A stretch of DNA of 64,000 bases from CAVRAW01 sp963716135 (GCA_963716135.1 OY970289.1:186001-250000); one strand, 5' to 3'; shown: positions 10,159-22,049, numbered from the stretch's first letter. Notes: generated by a model from the letters alone, not told the origin. Numbers and translations are program-made.

Positions 10159-11806
10159 ATGAAACTTTCATCGTTGGCGCTGGTGGCATGGATGCTGATG
10201 GGACAATTCGCGCTTGCCGAGGAGCCTGCTAGCGCTGTCGCACTCCCGCCCGGTTCTCACATCTCGCCGGCTGCGCAAAACGCGGCTGATGCGCCGCGCT
10301 GGAATCAACCGACCGCGCCGGCAACTGCCACGCCCACAACTGCCGCGCCGGCAACTGCCACGCCCACAACTGCCGCGCCGGCAACGGCCACGCCGGCTGC
10401 CAGTCCGGTGGCCCCAGGCCCCGCTGCTGGTTCGCCCACCAGTGCTGCGATCCAATCCACGGCGCCGCCGCCGGGCGCCACTGTCGGCTTGCCCAACAGG
10501 GCGCCGACTCCGTCCCCCACACCCGCTGCCGCTGCGCAGCCGGTCGCCGGGCAATCGACAATCGCGCAGCCGACTGCCGCGCAACCGACTGTGGCGCAGC
10601 CGACTGCCCGCGCAACCGCCGCAGCAGTTGCCCCCCAGTGACGACGCCAGACCGCTCACGTCCGCTACCGTCGAAAACTCCAACAGCCAGCCGGACGGCG
10701 CCGACGCCGCTGCCGATCAGCCGCGGCCCTTGTATTCGGTGATGGTCCGCCACGATCCGAAAACAACCACGCCAACGCCCGCCGCGCCAACGTCCGAAGT
10801 AGCGCCGGCGCGGTACGAAGAGCCCTTGCCTTCGCCGCCGGCACGTTCGCCCGCCGCTGCGCCCTCCAGTTCAACCGGCAGTCGGCCCGCAAATACGACC
10901 GTCATTGAAACGCCGATCGATCCGGAAAAGGTCGCCGCCGCCCGCGCAACCGCCGACTTGCTGGCCACGTCGTTTGATACTCGCGCCGATGGCGTCGCAC
11001 CGATCACGCTGCTAAGCGCTCTCAGCCAGGCCGACGAGCAAGCCAAAGCGTCGGTCGTTCGCGACTATTGGCGGCTGTCGCGCGCCTGGAGCGACTGCCA
11101 CTGGGCGGAAGACGAACTGCAACGGTTGGAAAGCGTCGTGCCCGCGCGCTCCAGCGTCGATTCGCCCATGGTCAGCACCGCCCGCGCGGCCGCCGCGGCG
11201 CGGGTGAACGAGGCAAAGGTGGGCATCCAGGCGGCGCAAGATGCCCTGATGCGTTCGGCGCATTTGCAAATCCAAAACGACACCTATCGGCCCAGCGACG
11301 CGCCGCTGGTCGGGCCGTATCACACCTATTTCAGTACGCTGTTTGCCAATCGCCAGCCGCCGGGGCGCACTCTGCAAATCGATCGCAGCCTGCCGCTGCG
11401 CCTGAAAGCCATCAACGATCGGACTGCGGCAGTTCAATCGGCCGCAGGCGCCATCCACACGGCTGAAGAAGCGCATGCCAAAGGCGAAGCCGACATGCGC
11501 ACCGTGTTGTCCTGCCACGAAGAGCTACATCGCCAGCGAAGGGCGCTATTGGACGAAGTGCTGGCCTATAACCTTGATATCGGCGAGTATGTCGCCACCG
11601 TGGCCGCCCCCGGCACGCCCAATGAAAAACTGGTGGCCATGCTGATCGAGACCAAACCCGCCGATCGTGTTTCAGTCGCGCCGACCGCGACCAGCACTCC
11701 GCCGACCACTTCCGTCCGCGCCAATACGGCCGGCGTGCGCACCGCCACCAACGACGGCTGGGTGCCCAGCACGATGCGCTCGGTCGAATCGCGCTCACCG
11801 CGCTAA
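10159..11806 (+). CDS. Exported coiled-coil protein with Pro/Ala/Thr repeats (one frameshift)
   Basis: About 548 residues. The signal peptide MKLSSLALVAWMLMGQFALA is followed by a long Ala/Pro/Thr-rich linker. From about residue 250 the protein becomes a charged alpha-helical domain (STARAAAAARVNEAKVGIQA; EELHRQRRALLDEVLAYNLD), which loosely resembles the helical hairpins of outer-membrane efflux proteins. The break is at the C6 run 10631-10636: adding or skipping one C joins the two halves. I do not recognise the family with certainty. Confidence 0.7.
10312..10397 (+). repeat. Tandem 30-base repeat inside a coding region
   Basis: Two near-perfect copies and a partial third copy of a 30-base unit beginning GCGCCGGCAACTGCCACGCC, coding for the decapeptide APATATPTTA. 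It expands the low-complexity linker of the exported coiled-coil protein and could vary in copy number. Confidence 0.8.
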
Positions 11807-11821
11807 GCAGCTCAGCTAATC

Positions 11822-12220
11822 TTACTGGGGCGTTTTGCGCTCGACGCGCTTCAGAAATCGCTCCATGTCGATGACGGCGCGGACGTGCGTGCCGCGGCTA
11901 ATCACATCCATTTCGTCCCGCGCTTCGATGCGGAGCGTGACCAGATTCTTCTCGACGGCGGTAATTTCCGCCGTGGCGATCACTTCGCAGCCCACCGGCG
12001 TTGGTGCGAGATGATGAAACTCGAAGCCGTAGCCGACCGAGGCTTCGCCCGCATCCAAATGCGGCTGGATCGCGCGGGCCGAGGCATGCTCCATCAGCCC
12101 CAACACGAACGGCGTAGCGAACACCGGCGGCCCGCCCGGGTATACCGCGCTAAGCAACTCCTCCGGCTGAACAACGTGCCGCAGTTCTGCTTTCAGGCCG
12201 GGAACAAGTGTCTGTTTCAT
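11822..12220 (-). CDS. Hot-dog fold thioesterase (fluoroacetyl-CoA thioesterase-like)
   Basis: 132 residues. The sequence MKQTLVPGLKAELRHVV, then FATPFVLGLMEHASARAI, VGYGFEFHHLAPTPVG and VLxxRIEARDEMDVIS-like blocks match the small FlK-type acyl-CoA thioesterase family: the conserved E-H pair of the helix and the HLAPTPVG strand are present. Substrate is unknown; most relatives are general acyl-CoA or housekeeping thioesterases. The start at 12220 matches family length. A longer in-frame extension to 13105 runs antisense through dus and is not real. Divergent from the dus gene 72 bases away. Confidence 0.82.
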   Translation of the reverse strand: MKQTLVPGLKAELRHVVQPEELLSAVYPGGPPVFATPFVLGLMEHASARAIQPHLDAGEASVGYGFEFHHLAPTPVGCEVIATAEITAVEKNLVTLRIEARDEMDVISRGTHVRAVIDMERFLKRVERKTPQ

Positions 12221-12292
12221 TGAATTGTTGGGATACGTTTGGAGTCGATGCGGGCTTTCGGCATAAGTCCGCCGCATTGTAGGATAGCGTGC

Positions 12293-13359
12293 ATGCGCAT
12301 TCCATCCATGATCATGGGCCGCGACGATGAACTTACTGCGTCTGCAACTGCCGTCGCCGTGCAACCGCTGCGCATCGGCCCGCTGGTCGTCGATCCGCCG
12401 CTGCTGCAGGCCCCGATGGCGGGTTTCACCAACTACGCCTACCGCCAGGTCGTGCGCGAATTCGGCGGCGTCGGCCTGCAAGCCACCGAAATGGTTTCCG
12501 CCCGCGGCTTTGTGTGGATGGGCAAGAAGGAAGAGCCCGAAGCGCCCGATCGACTGTGGGGCGTGGCCGACGAGCCGCGGCCGCTGGCCGTGCAAATGTG
12601 GGATAACGATCCGGAAACGCTCGCCGCCGTTGGAGCACGTTTGGCCAGCGAATACAAAATCAGCGTGGTCGATATCAATTTCGGTTGCCCGGTGAAGGAT
12701 GTGAGCGAGCGTGCCCACAGCGGTTCGTATTTGCTGTGCGATCCTAATCGCGTCGGGCAAATTGTCGAGCGAGTGGTCAAAGCGTGCCGTCCGACGCCGG
12801 TCACAGCGAAGATCCGCCTGGGGCGCACGCGGAACAACATCACCGCCATTGAAATCGCCACAACGATTGAATCCGCCGGCGCGGCAGCGCTCACTGTCCA
12901 CGGCCGTACCGCGCAAGATTTTTTCAAAGGCAACGCCGATTGGGATCACATCGCCCAGATCAAGCCGCACTTGAAGCGGATGCCTCTGATCGGCAACGGC
13001 GACCTTACTTCGCCGGAGGCAGTGGTTCATGCGTTCGAGCGATACGGCGTCGACGGCGTGATGATTGCCCGCGCGGCGCTGGGCCGCCCGTGGCTGTTCA
13101 GCCAATGTGCCGCGGCACTGCGCGGCGAACCGATTCCGCCGGATCCCACACCCGACGAAGAGCGCGAACTATTGCTGCACCACTTCCGCTTGGTTTGCCA
13201 GCGCTTCGGTCCCGAGCGCGGCACGATGCTGATGCGCAAATTCGCCTGCTGTTACGCCCAAGGCCGCCCGGGGCGCGCGATTTCCGCACGCATGTCGGCC
13301 GAGTTTACACGCCAGCGGAATTCACCGACGTGGTCGAGCGATTCTTCCCGCGCGGTTAA
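12293..13359 (+). CDS. dus: tRNA-dihydrouridine synthase (paralogue 2, one frameshift)
   Basis: Second Dus of the window. Motifs are QAPMAGFTNYAYR, VQMWDNDPETL, DINFGCPVKDVSERAHSG (catalytic Cys present), TAKIRLG, TVHGRTAQDFFKG and GNGDLTSPEAV. It shares the fold with paralogue 1 but differs in the loop after GCP, so it probably modifies a different position. Near 13270-13285 the frame breaks: adding one G to the GGGG run joins QGRPG to ARDFRTHVGRVYTPAEF, ending at 13359. ATG 12293 has AGGA 8 bases upstream; other ATGs follow at 12308 and 12314. Confidence 0.9.
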
Positions 13360-13377
13360 TGCCACTTAGCCCCGGGC

Positions 13378-14304
<927 letters not shown>

Positions 14305-14313
14305 CGGAATTTT

Positions 14314-15246
14314 TTACGCCACGACAGCGGAGCCAAACCATTCTTGCCACCGTTGGCGCACCTGATCCGCAGTGGCAGCCATCAGTGCGCGCGCCCCCCA
14401 ATCTTCGATGGCGAAGCTCGCGGTCACAATCCCCTGCTGGATCGCGCGCGGTGTCTCGCCGTGCTCAAGCAAGCCCGCCAGGAATCCACCCACGAAAGCG
14501 TCGCCGGCGCCGGTGGCATCGACCATGCCTTTGGCCCGCGATTTCCAAGGCACGTGCCCTGCTTGAAAATCCAGTAGATTACCCCCCAGCGCGCCGAGTT
14601 TGAGGGCCACAAAGCGCAGTCGCTTGCCCCCGATGCGGCGGAGCGTTTCCGCCGGATCGGTACTCACGCGCATTTCATCCTCGCTGGGGAAAAATGCATC
14701 GACGTGGGAGAGCACCTGCTGCCATTCGTCCAAATTGTCGTCGCGCACCAATTCGTAGGGATCCAGCGACACAAACGCCTGGTTCGACGCCGAACTGTGC
14801 CGCGCCTCGGAGGCGAGTCCTTCGGCGAGTTCCTGCTGGCGGCCAATCGGCATCGGCGCTAAATGGAAAAAGCGCGCCGATTCGAACGTTTTCGGTATGT
14901 CCGCCAATGTCGGGGAACATTCCATGTGCGTGGGGCAATCCAAATGCACGATCACCCGCCGCACGCCGGCTTCGTACAACAGCCACGCGCGCCCGCCGGG
15001 CCGATCCAATTGCCGCACGCCCGATAGATTGACCCCGCGCTGCGTGAGTGCATTCAATGCCGCGGCGGGATAATCGGTGCCGGCGACCGAGACCAAGCCC
15101 ACCCGCGCCCCCCACAGGGTTGCCGCGAGTGCCGCGTGGAAGATTGCCCCGCCCGGTTCGGCCATCAACGTCGTGCCGTCGTGCAACACGATGTCATCGA
15201 CGAACAGATTGCCCAATAGCACCAGATCGGGGCTGCTGGGCGTCAT
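14314..15246 (-). CDS. PfkB-family carbohydrate kinase, candidate pseudouridine kinase
   Basis: 310 residues with the ribokinase fold: an N-terminal LLGNLFVDDIVLHDG strand and EPGGAIFHAALAATLWG substrate region, and the C-terminal PfkB signature GMVDATGAGDAFVGGF, in which the Asp of GAGD is the catalytic base. The ATG overlaps the btpA stop by four bases (15243-15246) and psuG follows 9 bases downstream, so one transcript is likely. By context it probably phosphorylates pseudouridine (PsuK role), but sequence alone cannot exclude another nucleoside or sugar. Confidence 0.88.
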   Translation of the reverse strand: MTPSSPDLVLLGNLFVDDIVLHDGTTLMAEPGGAIFHAALAATLWGARVGLVSVAGTDYPAAALNALTQRGVNLSGVRQLDRPGGRAWLLYEAGVRRVIVHLDCPTHMECSPTLADIPKTFESARFFHLAPMPIGRQQELAEGLASEARHSSASNQAFVSLDPYELVRDDNLDEWQQVLSHVDAFFPSEDEMRVSTDPAETLRRIGGKRLRFVALKLGALGGNLLDFQAGHVPWKSRAKGMVDATGAGDAFVGGFLAGLLEHGETPRAIQQGIVTASFAIEDWGARALMAATADQVRQRWQEWFGSAVVA

Positions 15247-16082
15247 CGAGGTGATCCTTTGGGCAGTGCGGCAAACGCCGTCGCCACCGCCTGCACGCGG
15301 TTGGCGTCAATCGGGTTGGCCCAGTGCCCGTCGCGCTTCACCGAAGAGCCAATGATGAAGCCGTCGGCCAGCGGATATTGGCCGATGTTGGCCGGCGTAA
15401 TGCCTGAGCCGACGAAGGTGGGAATGCCCACGGCGCCTGCCACGGCTTTCACTTCGTCCGGCTCCGTCTGACGTCCGGTCGAAGTGCCGGTCACGATCAC
15501 GCCGTCGGCCAATGAGAACTCCGCGGCGTGCGCGGTGTCGGCCAAGCCTACATCGGCAGTGATGGCATGCGCGGAATGTTTCTTCTTGATGTCGGCGAAC
15601 ACTTTGATCTGTCCCGCGCCGATTTGTTCGCGATAGCGCAACAGCACGCCGGCATCGCTTTCGATGATTCCTTCGTCGGCGACGTGTGCGAACACGAAGC
15701 CCTCGACGCGCACAAAACTGGCGCCGCAGGCCAACGCCACGGCGAGCGCCTCGCGATTGGCGCCGGCCAACACTTGCACGCCCAACGGCAACGGCGCGGC
15801 CCGCCGCACTTCGCGTCCCACCGCCGCCATGGCGGCCACGGTTTCCGGTCCAACCGCTCCCTTGAGATAAGGCCGATCGTGCATGTTTTCGATCATCAGG
15901 CCATGGAAGCCGGCGTCACGGTAAACTTTCGCCTCCTCCATCGCGCGCTTAATAACCCCGTCCAATCCGCCCTCCGCGCCTCCGCGCCACCCCGGACTGC
16001 CCGGCAAAGCCCCCAAATGAAGCATCCCAATCAGCGCCCGCGGCACATTGAACAACGATTGGGTAAGTTTGCGCGAATCCAT
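15243..16082 (-). CDS. btpA: BtpA/SgcQ family TIM-barrel protein
   Basis: 279 residues. LIGMLHLGALPGSPGW is the family hallmark, followed by GLMIENMHDRPYLKGAVGPE, VLAGANREALAVALA, VRVEGFVFAHVADEGII, FADIKKKHSAH and GVIVTGTSTG, and a C-terminal VGSGITPANIGQY phosphate-binding-like loop. BtpA was named for a role in photosystem I biogenesis, but most relatives are in non-photosynthetic bacteria and look like sugar- or nucleotide-processing barrels. Here it heads the operon with PfkB kinase and psuG, which points to nucleoside catabolism. Divergent from the SufR-like gene. Confidence 0.9.
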   Translation of the reverse strand: MDSRKLTQSLFNVPRALIGMLHLGALPGSPGWRGGAEGGLDGVIKRAMEEAKVYRDAGFHGLMIENMHDRPYLKGAVGPETVAAMAAVGREVRRAAPLPLGVQVLAGANREALAVALACGASFVRVEGFVFAHVADEGIIESDAGVLLRYREQIGAGQIKVFADIKKKHSAHAITADVGLADTAHAAEFSLADGVIVTGTSTGRQTEPDEVKAVAGAVGIPTFVGSGITPANIGQYPLADGFIIGSSVKRDGHWANPIDANRVQAVATAFAALPKGSPR

Positions 16083-16127
16083 AACAGATGTTTACCATAC
16101 GAGTTGCACCACTCGAAAGTGCCGGCT

Positions 16128-16172
16128 ATTTTTGACATATTGGGTTGTCAAAAATCAGAAAACGGGTAGAAT
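16128..16172 (+). promoter_or_regulatory. Perfect palindrome overlapping a promoter of the SufR-like gene
   Basis: ATTTTTGACA at 16128-16137 and TGTCAAAAAT at 16146-16155 form a perfect 10-base inverted repeat with an 8-base spacer. The right half overlaps TTGTCA (16145-16150), a good -35, with TAGAAT (16167-16172) 16 bases downstream as -10. A repressor dimer on the palindrome would block polymerase. It lies 55 bases before the SufR-like gene, so autoregulation is the simplest reading. The left half also contains a perfect TTGACA. Confidence 0.7.
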
Positions 16173-16209
16173 TGGGTGTCATTCAGGGGATGCGAATCGA
16201 GGCCGACCC

Positions 16210-16827
16210 ATGGCGATGCACACCGAAACCTCCGATGTAGGGCTGATCGTGCTGTTGCGTGAGCGCGGATCGCTCGGCGTCTCAGAGCTAACCGCCGCGA
16301 TGAACGTCACCGCCACCGCGGTGCGGCAGCGATTAACTCGCCTGATGAACCAAGGGATGATCCAGCGCGAAACAACCAAGCCGCCGCGCGGTCGACCGAG
16401 TCATCGCTACTCGCTCACTGAAAAAGGCCGCCGCCAAACCAATTCCAACTTTGCCGATTTGACCGTCGCCCTGTGGCGCGAAGTGCGATCGATCAAGAAT
16501 CCGGAAATCCGCAACGGGCTGTTGCAGCGGATCGCGAAGACCTTGGCCGAGGTATACCGCTCGAAGATGCAGGGCCGCAATACGGCCGAGCGGATGCACG
16601 ACGTATCGGAACTGATGGCCGACCGGAACGTGTCGTTTACGGTCGAGCGCCATGGTTCGCTGCCGGTGCTGACGGCTCAGGAATGCCCGTATCCCGAATT
16701 GGCCGAACAGGATCGCGGGATTTGTGCGGTGGAAAAAATGCTGTTTTCCGAATTGTTGGGAGAAAAAGTCCGGCTTAGCGAGTGCCGCCTGGATGGCACA
16801 AGCTGCTGCCGGTTTGAAACAAATTGA
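16210..16827 (+). CDS. SufR-like Fe-S cluster transcription regulator
   Basis: 205 residues. The N-terminus is a winged helix-turn-helix (LLRERGSLGVSELTAAMNVT; AVRQRLTRLMNQGMI). The C-terminus has cysteines at about 159 (QECPYPELAE), 172 (RGICAVEKMLF), 192 and 199/200 (DGTSCCRF), the pattern that holds an Fe-S cluster in SufR, the repressor of suf operons described in cyanobacteria. The suf genes start less than 1 kb downstream. ATG 16210 has GAGG at 16199-16202; an upstream in-frame extension to 16048 would run through the palindrome and promoter. Probably senses Fe-S status and controls suf and itself. Confidence 0.88.
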   Translation: MAMHTETSDVGLIVLLRERGSLGVSELTAAMNVTATAVRQRLTRLMNQGMIQRETTKPPRGRPSHRYSLTEKGRRQTNSNFADLTVALWREVRSIKNPEIRNGLLQRIAKTLAEVYRSKMQGRNTAERMHDVSELMADRNVSFTVERHGSLPVLTAQECPYPELAEQDRGICAVEKMLFSELLGEKVRLSECRLDGTSCCRFETN

Positions 16828-16885
16828 TTCCTGGTATAGTGGCGGGTTTTACTGTCCGCCAACAAGCGCAAGGGATTGACCAGTC

Positions 16886-17506
16886 ATGACACAACCATGG
16901 ATCGAAGGTCGGTTTGAAGAGAACGTGATCACCACCACGGTGGAACAGGCGATCAATTGGGCTCGCCAATCCAGCGTGTGGCCGCTGACGTTCGGCCTCG
17001 CCTGTTGCGCGATCGAGATGATGGCCACGGGCGCCAGCCGCTTCGACATGGACCGCTTCGGCGCCGGCGCCTTCCGCGCCACGCCGCGGCAAGCCGACCT
17101 GATGATCGTGGCCGGCACGGTGACTTACAAAATGGCCAGCCGGGTGCGCCGGCTATACAACATGATGCCCGATCCGAAATTCGTGATCGCCATGGGGGCG
17201 TGCACGACCGGCGGCGGTCCGTATTTCAAATGGGGTTACCACGTGGTGAAGGGTGTGGATTTGGTCGTGCCGGTGGACGTGTACGTCCCCGGCTGCCCGC
17301 CGCGCCCCGAATCGCTGCTGGAAGGGCTGATGCGCATTCAAGACAAAATCAAAGGACACAAACTGACGCGGAAGTCGTCCGATCTTGGCTTCGCTCAATT
17401 GGGCGAGAAGAACGATGACGAACTGCCGATGCCGCACCACAGCGGCTACGTGGCCCCGCCCGACGACTTACCGCCGCTTTACGATCACCAAAAAATCACA
17501 GGATGA
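16886..17506 (+). CDS. nuoB: NADH-quinone oxidoreductase subunit B homologue, standing alone
   Basis: 206 residues. The subunit carries the cluster N2 cysteines: LTFGLACCAIEMMATG (adjacent Cys pair), AMGACTTGGGPYF and VDVYVPGCPPRPE. Binding-loop blocks RATPRQADLMIVAGTVTYKMA are intact. In complex I it hands electrons to quinone. No other nuo gene is in the window; it lies between the SufR-like regulator and sufC. It could be a split-off complex I gene or a paralogue used by a related hydrogenase-like complex. A TATAGT box and a TGGCGG/CCGCCA stem lie in the 58-base gap upstream. Confidence 0.93.
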   Translation: MTQPWIEGRFEENVITTTVEQAINWARQSSVWPLTFGLACCAIEMMATGASRFDMDRFGAGAFRATPRQADLMIVAGTVTYKMASRVRRLYNMMPDPKFVIAMGACTTGGGPYFKWGYHVVKGVDLVVPVDVYVPGCPPRPESLLEGLMRIQDKIKGHKLTRKSSDLGFAQLGEKNDDELPMPHHSGYVAPPDDLPPLYDHQKITG

Positions 17507-17517
17507 GGAAGGAAGGA

Positions 17518-17610
17518 AATGACTAAATGACTGAAGGCCTGAATGACTAAATGAACGCCGAAGCACAGTCTGCCATTTAGTCATTCAGTCATTTAGACAT
17601 TCAGTCATTC
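17518..17610. repeat. Heptamer-type repeat arranged as an inverted repeat (AATGACT/AGTCATT)
   Basis: The left part (17518-17554) repeats AATGACTA/AATGACTGA units and the right part (17574-17610) repeats the reverse complements TAGTCATT, CAGTCATT and TTAGACATT. The two halves can fold into a long imperfect hairpin. It separates nuoB from sufC and leaves no room for a further gene. It may act as a terminator-like or attenuator-like structure within the suf region. Confidence 0.8.
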
Positions 17611-17646
17611 ACATCAAATATGGTTTCACTTAACAAACAAGCGACA

Positions 17647-18482
17647 ATGCCTGAAGCACTTCGCATTACCGATCTGCACGTTTCCGTCGGCGGCAAGCCG
17701 ATCCTCAAGGGACTGAATCTGGAAATTCGCCGCGGCGAAGTGCATGCCTTGATGGGGCCCAACGGTTCCGGCAAAACCACATTGGGCTACGCCATCGCCG
17801 GGCATCCCGGCTACGAAGTCACGCAAGGCAAAGTCGAGCTGATCGATGCCGCGGGCAAAGTGCACGACGTGTTGGCGATGGAGCCGACCGAGCGCGCGCG
17901 CTGGGAATTTTCCTGGCCTTCCAGCGGCCGATGGCCATTCCGGGCGTACGCATGGCCGACTTTCTGCGGCATGCTGCCACCAATGTCCGCCGGCCGAATC
18001 GCAAAGAGGGGGAAGAACTGATTCCGATGCGCGAATTCCGCAACGAACTGAAATCGAAAATGGAACAGTTGAAGATGGATCCCGAATTCGCCCGCCGCTA
18101 CGTGAACGAAGGTTTCTCCGGCGGCGAAATGAAACGGGCCGAAATCCTGCAACTGGCAATGCTGCAGCCCAAGTTCGCCATCCTCGACGAAACCGATAGC
18201 GGGCTGGATGCCGACGCCGTGCGGCTGGCGAGCCAGAGCATCGCCGAAATCGGCGGGGCGCAAATGGGCATTTTGATCATCACGCACCACGAACAATTGT
18301 TGGAACACAATTTGCCGCTCAAAACGCACGTGATGCTGGGCGGGCGAATTGTCGAAACCGGCGGCCCGGAACTGGCCGCGGAACTGCACAAGAAAGGTTA
18401 CGACCGAATTCGCATGGCATACCCGGATGCCGCCGCCGACGAAAAAGCCATGGTCGCAAAAGTTGCCGCCGGCGCAACCTAA
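17647..18482 (+). CDS. sufC: Fe-S cluster assembly ATPase (one frameshift)
   Basis: ABC-type ATPase of the SufBCD scaffold. Walker A GPNGSGKTT, signature FSGGEMKRAEILQL, Walker B FAILDETDSGLDADA and the H-loop ITHHEQLLE are all present. A single missing C near 17900 breaks the frame: adding it gives ERARLGIFLAFQRPMAIPGV, the normal Q-loop region. Repaired length is about 278 residues against about 250 in E. coli. ATG 17647 fits SufC N-termini (MPEALRITDLHVSV); an in-frame ATG at 17620 is possible, and neither has a strong ribosome site. Confidence 0.95.
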
Positions 18483-18525
18483 CCAAGATTAGCGAACACG
18501 AACTCCCACTGGAAGGGAAGCAAAT

Positions 18526-19935
<1,410 letters not shown>

Positions 19936-19956
19936 GCCGAGCTCGCACAACTACGC

Positions 19957-19988
19957 AAGCCCACGGGTCGCAGCCCGTGGGCTTTTTT
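19957..19988 (+). terminator. Rho-independent terminator between sufB and sufD
   Basis: AAGCCCACGGG (19957-19967) and CCCGTGGGCTT (19974-19984) form an 11-base stem with a TCGCAG loop, followed by a T run to 19988. It lies inside the suf operon, so read-through would set the SufB:SufD ratio, or sufD could have its own promoter. Confidence 0.85.
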
Positions 19989-20001
19989 ATAAAACTTGAA
20001 C

Positions 20002-21326
20002 ATGGCAACAGCGACAAAACAATCCGGCTTCAGCCAAGAGGCGTTTGAATCGTTTCTTGCAAGCCGCAAAGAGCCGCAGTGGCTGATCGACGGCCGCCGC
20101 GCCGCGTGGCAGGCGTTCCAAGATTTGCCGATGCCCAGCCGGGCCGATGAAGAATGGATGCGAACCGACATCCGGTTGTTCCGCCTCGACAAATTCCATC
20201 TGCCTCTCGGCCGCTCCTCGTCCCTCGCCTCGTCCCTCCCCCTGCTCTGCTGGAGCATGGCGTGCAACTCGGCGGCCGCACATCGACGCTCGATAGCCAA
20301 ATCGGCAAATCCGAATTGGCTGCGAATCTGTCGAAGCAAGGCGTGCTATTCGGCAGCCTCGACGAACTAGTGCGCGACCATGGCGACAAAGTCCGCCCCC
20401 ATTTGTTCCGTGTCGTCAATCACCGCGCCGACAAGTTCGCCGCCCTGCATGCCGCCGCATGGTCGGGCGGAACGCTGTTATATGTGCCCAAGGGGGTGAA
20501 GATCGACCAGCCGCTGCATTCGCTGAATGCCCTTTCCGAAGGCGCCGTCGATTTCAGCCACATTTTGGTCGTGCTTGAAGAAGGGGCCGAAGCCACGCTA
20601 TTAACCGAAACCGCCGGCGGCGCAATGGCCGACAACTCCGCTTCCGGGTTCCACTGCGGCGCGATCGAACTGATCGTCGGCGAAGGCGCCAAGCTCCGCT
20701 ACGTGAACTTGCAAAACTGGGGCACCGGCGTCTGGCACTTCGCCCACCAAAAGGCAGGCGTCGAACGAGCCGGCCAACTGCAATGGACCATCGGCGCACT
20801 TGGCAGCCGCCTGGCGAAAGTGAATCAACACGTGATGCTCTCCGGTGAAGATGCCAACGTGCAGGTCAACGGCGTGATGTTCACCGAAGGCAAGCAACAT
20901 CTCTCGTATCACACGCTGCAGCATCACCAGGCCCCCCATTGCAAAAGCGATTTGCTCTACAAAGGGGCGCTGCAGGATCATTCGCACCTGGTGTGGCGCG
21001 GGATGATCAAAGTCGATCACGGTGCGCAGAAAACCGACGGCTACCAGCGCAACGACAATTTGATGCTCTCCGAGGAAGCCCGGGCCGATTCGATTCCGGG
21101 ATTGGAAATCCAGGCCGACGACGTGCGCTGCACTCACGGCTCCACCACCGGCCGCGTGGACGACGAGATGATTTTCTACGCCCAGTGCCGCGGGCTGACT
21201 CGCAAAGAGGCCACGCGGATGGTCGTGGCCGGGTTCTTCCAGCAGGTGTTCGACCGCATCACGATCGACAGTGTCCGGGAAGCCCTGGGCGAAGCGATCG
21301 GCCGCCGCATCCGCGAATACGAATAA
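20002..21326 (+). CDS. sufD: Fe-S cluster assembly protein SufD (one frameshift)
   Basis: Scaffold partner of SufB and SufC, about 441 residues. N-terminal helix SFLASRKEPQWLIDGRRAAW with LPMPSRADEEWMRTD matches SufD. The main beta-helix carries WSGGTLLYVPKGVKIDQPL, SHILVVLEEGAEATLL, HTLQHHQAPHCKSDLLYKGA and RTDGYQ-like KTDGYQRNDNLMLSEEA. The frame breaks near 20236-20242: adding one C to the C5 run gives SSLPPALLEHGVQL. ATG 20002 is preferred to the TTG at 19996. The stop is 3 bases before the Rieske gene. Confidence 0.93.
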
Positions 21327-21329
21327 TTT

Positions 21330-21650
21330 ATGGCCCAATTCATTTCAGTGGCCAAAGTGGCCGATTTGCCCGATCCCGGTAAAATGTTGGTCGAGGCCGA
21401 CGATCGGCTGATCGTGCTGTTCCGCGTCGGCGGAAAGTATTACGCCATCGACGACGTGTGCACGCACGACGGCGGCCCGCTCAGCGAAGGCGAATTGGAC
21501 GCCAAAGCCTGCACGATCGCCTGCCCGCGCCACGGTGCGAAGTTTGATATCAAAAACGGCGCGGCCCTGACGATGCCCGCCACCGAGCCGACCGAGGCGT
21601 ACGAAGTGAAAGTGGAAGGCGAAAACATCCTCGTGCGAATTCCAGATTAG
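21330..21650 (+). CDS. Rieske [2Fe-2S] ferredoxin
   Basis: 106 residues, the size of a soluble Rieske ferredoxin. Cluster ligands are in CTHDGGPLSEG (Cys, His) and CPRHGAKFDI (Cys, His), separated by about 18 residues. No catalytic oxygenase domain or membrane anchor is present. It follows sufD by 3 bases and precedes sufT by 10, so it is part of the suf operon. It may donate electrons for cluster assembly, as proposed for Rieske proteins in some suf operons (inference). Confidence 0.93.
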   Translation: MAQFISVAKVADLPDPGKMLVEADDRLIVLFRVGGKYYAIDDVCTHDGGPLSEGELDAKACTIACPRHGAKFDIKNGAALTMPATEPTEAYEVKVEGENILVRIPD

Positions 21651-21660
21651 AGATTCCCTT

Positions 21661-21975
21661 ATGCCTCTCTCCGAAGAAGCCATTCGCGAAGCGCTCAAGC
21701 AAGTGATCGACCCCGAGCTGTTCGTGAACATCATCGACCTGGGGTTAGTGTACTCGGTGGTCGTCGAGCCGGCCGGTGAAAAGGAAAATGTCAAAATCGA
21801 AATGACGATGACCAGCCCCGCCTGCCCCGCCGGTCCGCAACTCATCGGGCAGAGCAAGCAAGTCGTGGGCGCGCTGCCGAACGTCGGCGACGTCGAAGTG
21901 AAGCTCGTGATGACGCCCCCCTGGTCGCCCGATCTGATGACCGAGGAAGCCCGCGATCAATTGGGCATCTTCTAA
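21661..21975 (+). CDS. sufT: SufT-like MIP18/DUF59 Fe-S maturation protein
   Basis: 104 residues. VIDPELFVNIIDLGLVYSV and the TSPACPAG block with its conserved Cys define the MIP18/DUF59 family, whose members help to deliver Fe-S clusters (SufT, PaaD, yeast Cia2). The C-terminus VMTPPWSPDLMTEEARDQLG matches stand-alone bacterial members. Last gene of the suf operon; kup starts 74 bases later. No sufS or sufU is in the window, so the cysteine desulfurase must be encoded elsewhere. Confidence 0.88.
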   Translation: MPLSEEAIREALKQVIDPELFVNIIDLGLVYSVVVEPAGEKENVKIEMTMTSPACPAGPQLIGQSKQVVGALPNVGDVEVKLVMTPPWSPDLMTEEARDQLGIF

Positions 21976-22049
21976 AGCGGTAAGCCACTGGCGGTTAGCT
22001 CTTAGCATTCGATGAGCTATACACCTATAGCCAAAGAGCTTGCTGCTGC

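Noticed and set aside
11822..13105. A 427-residue open frame on the minus strand over the thioesterase and dus
   Set aside because: Only the last 132 residues match a thioesterase; the rest is antisense to a clear dus gene. The true start is 12220.
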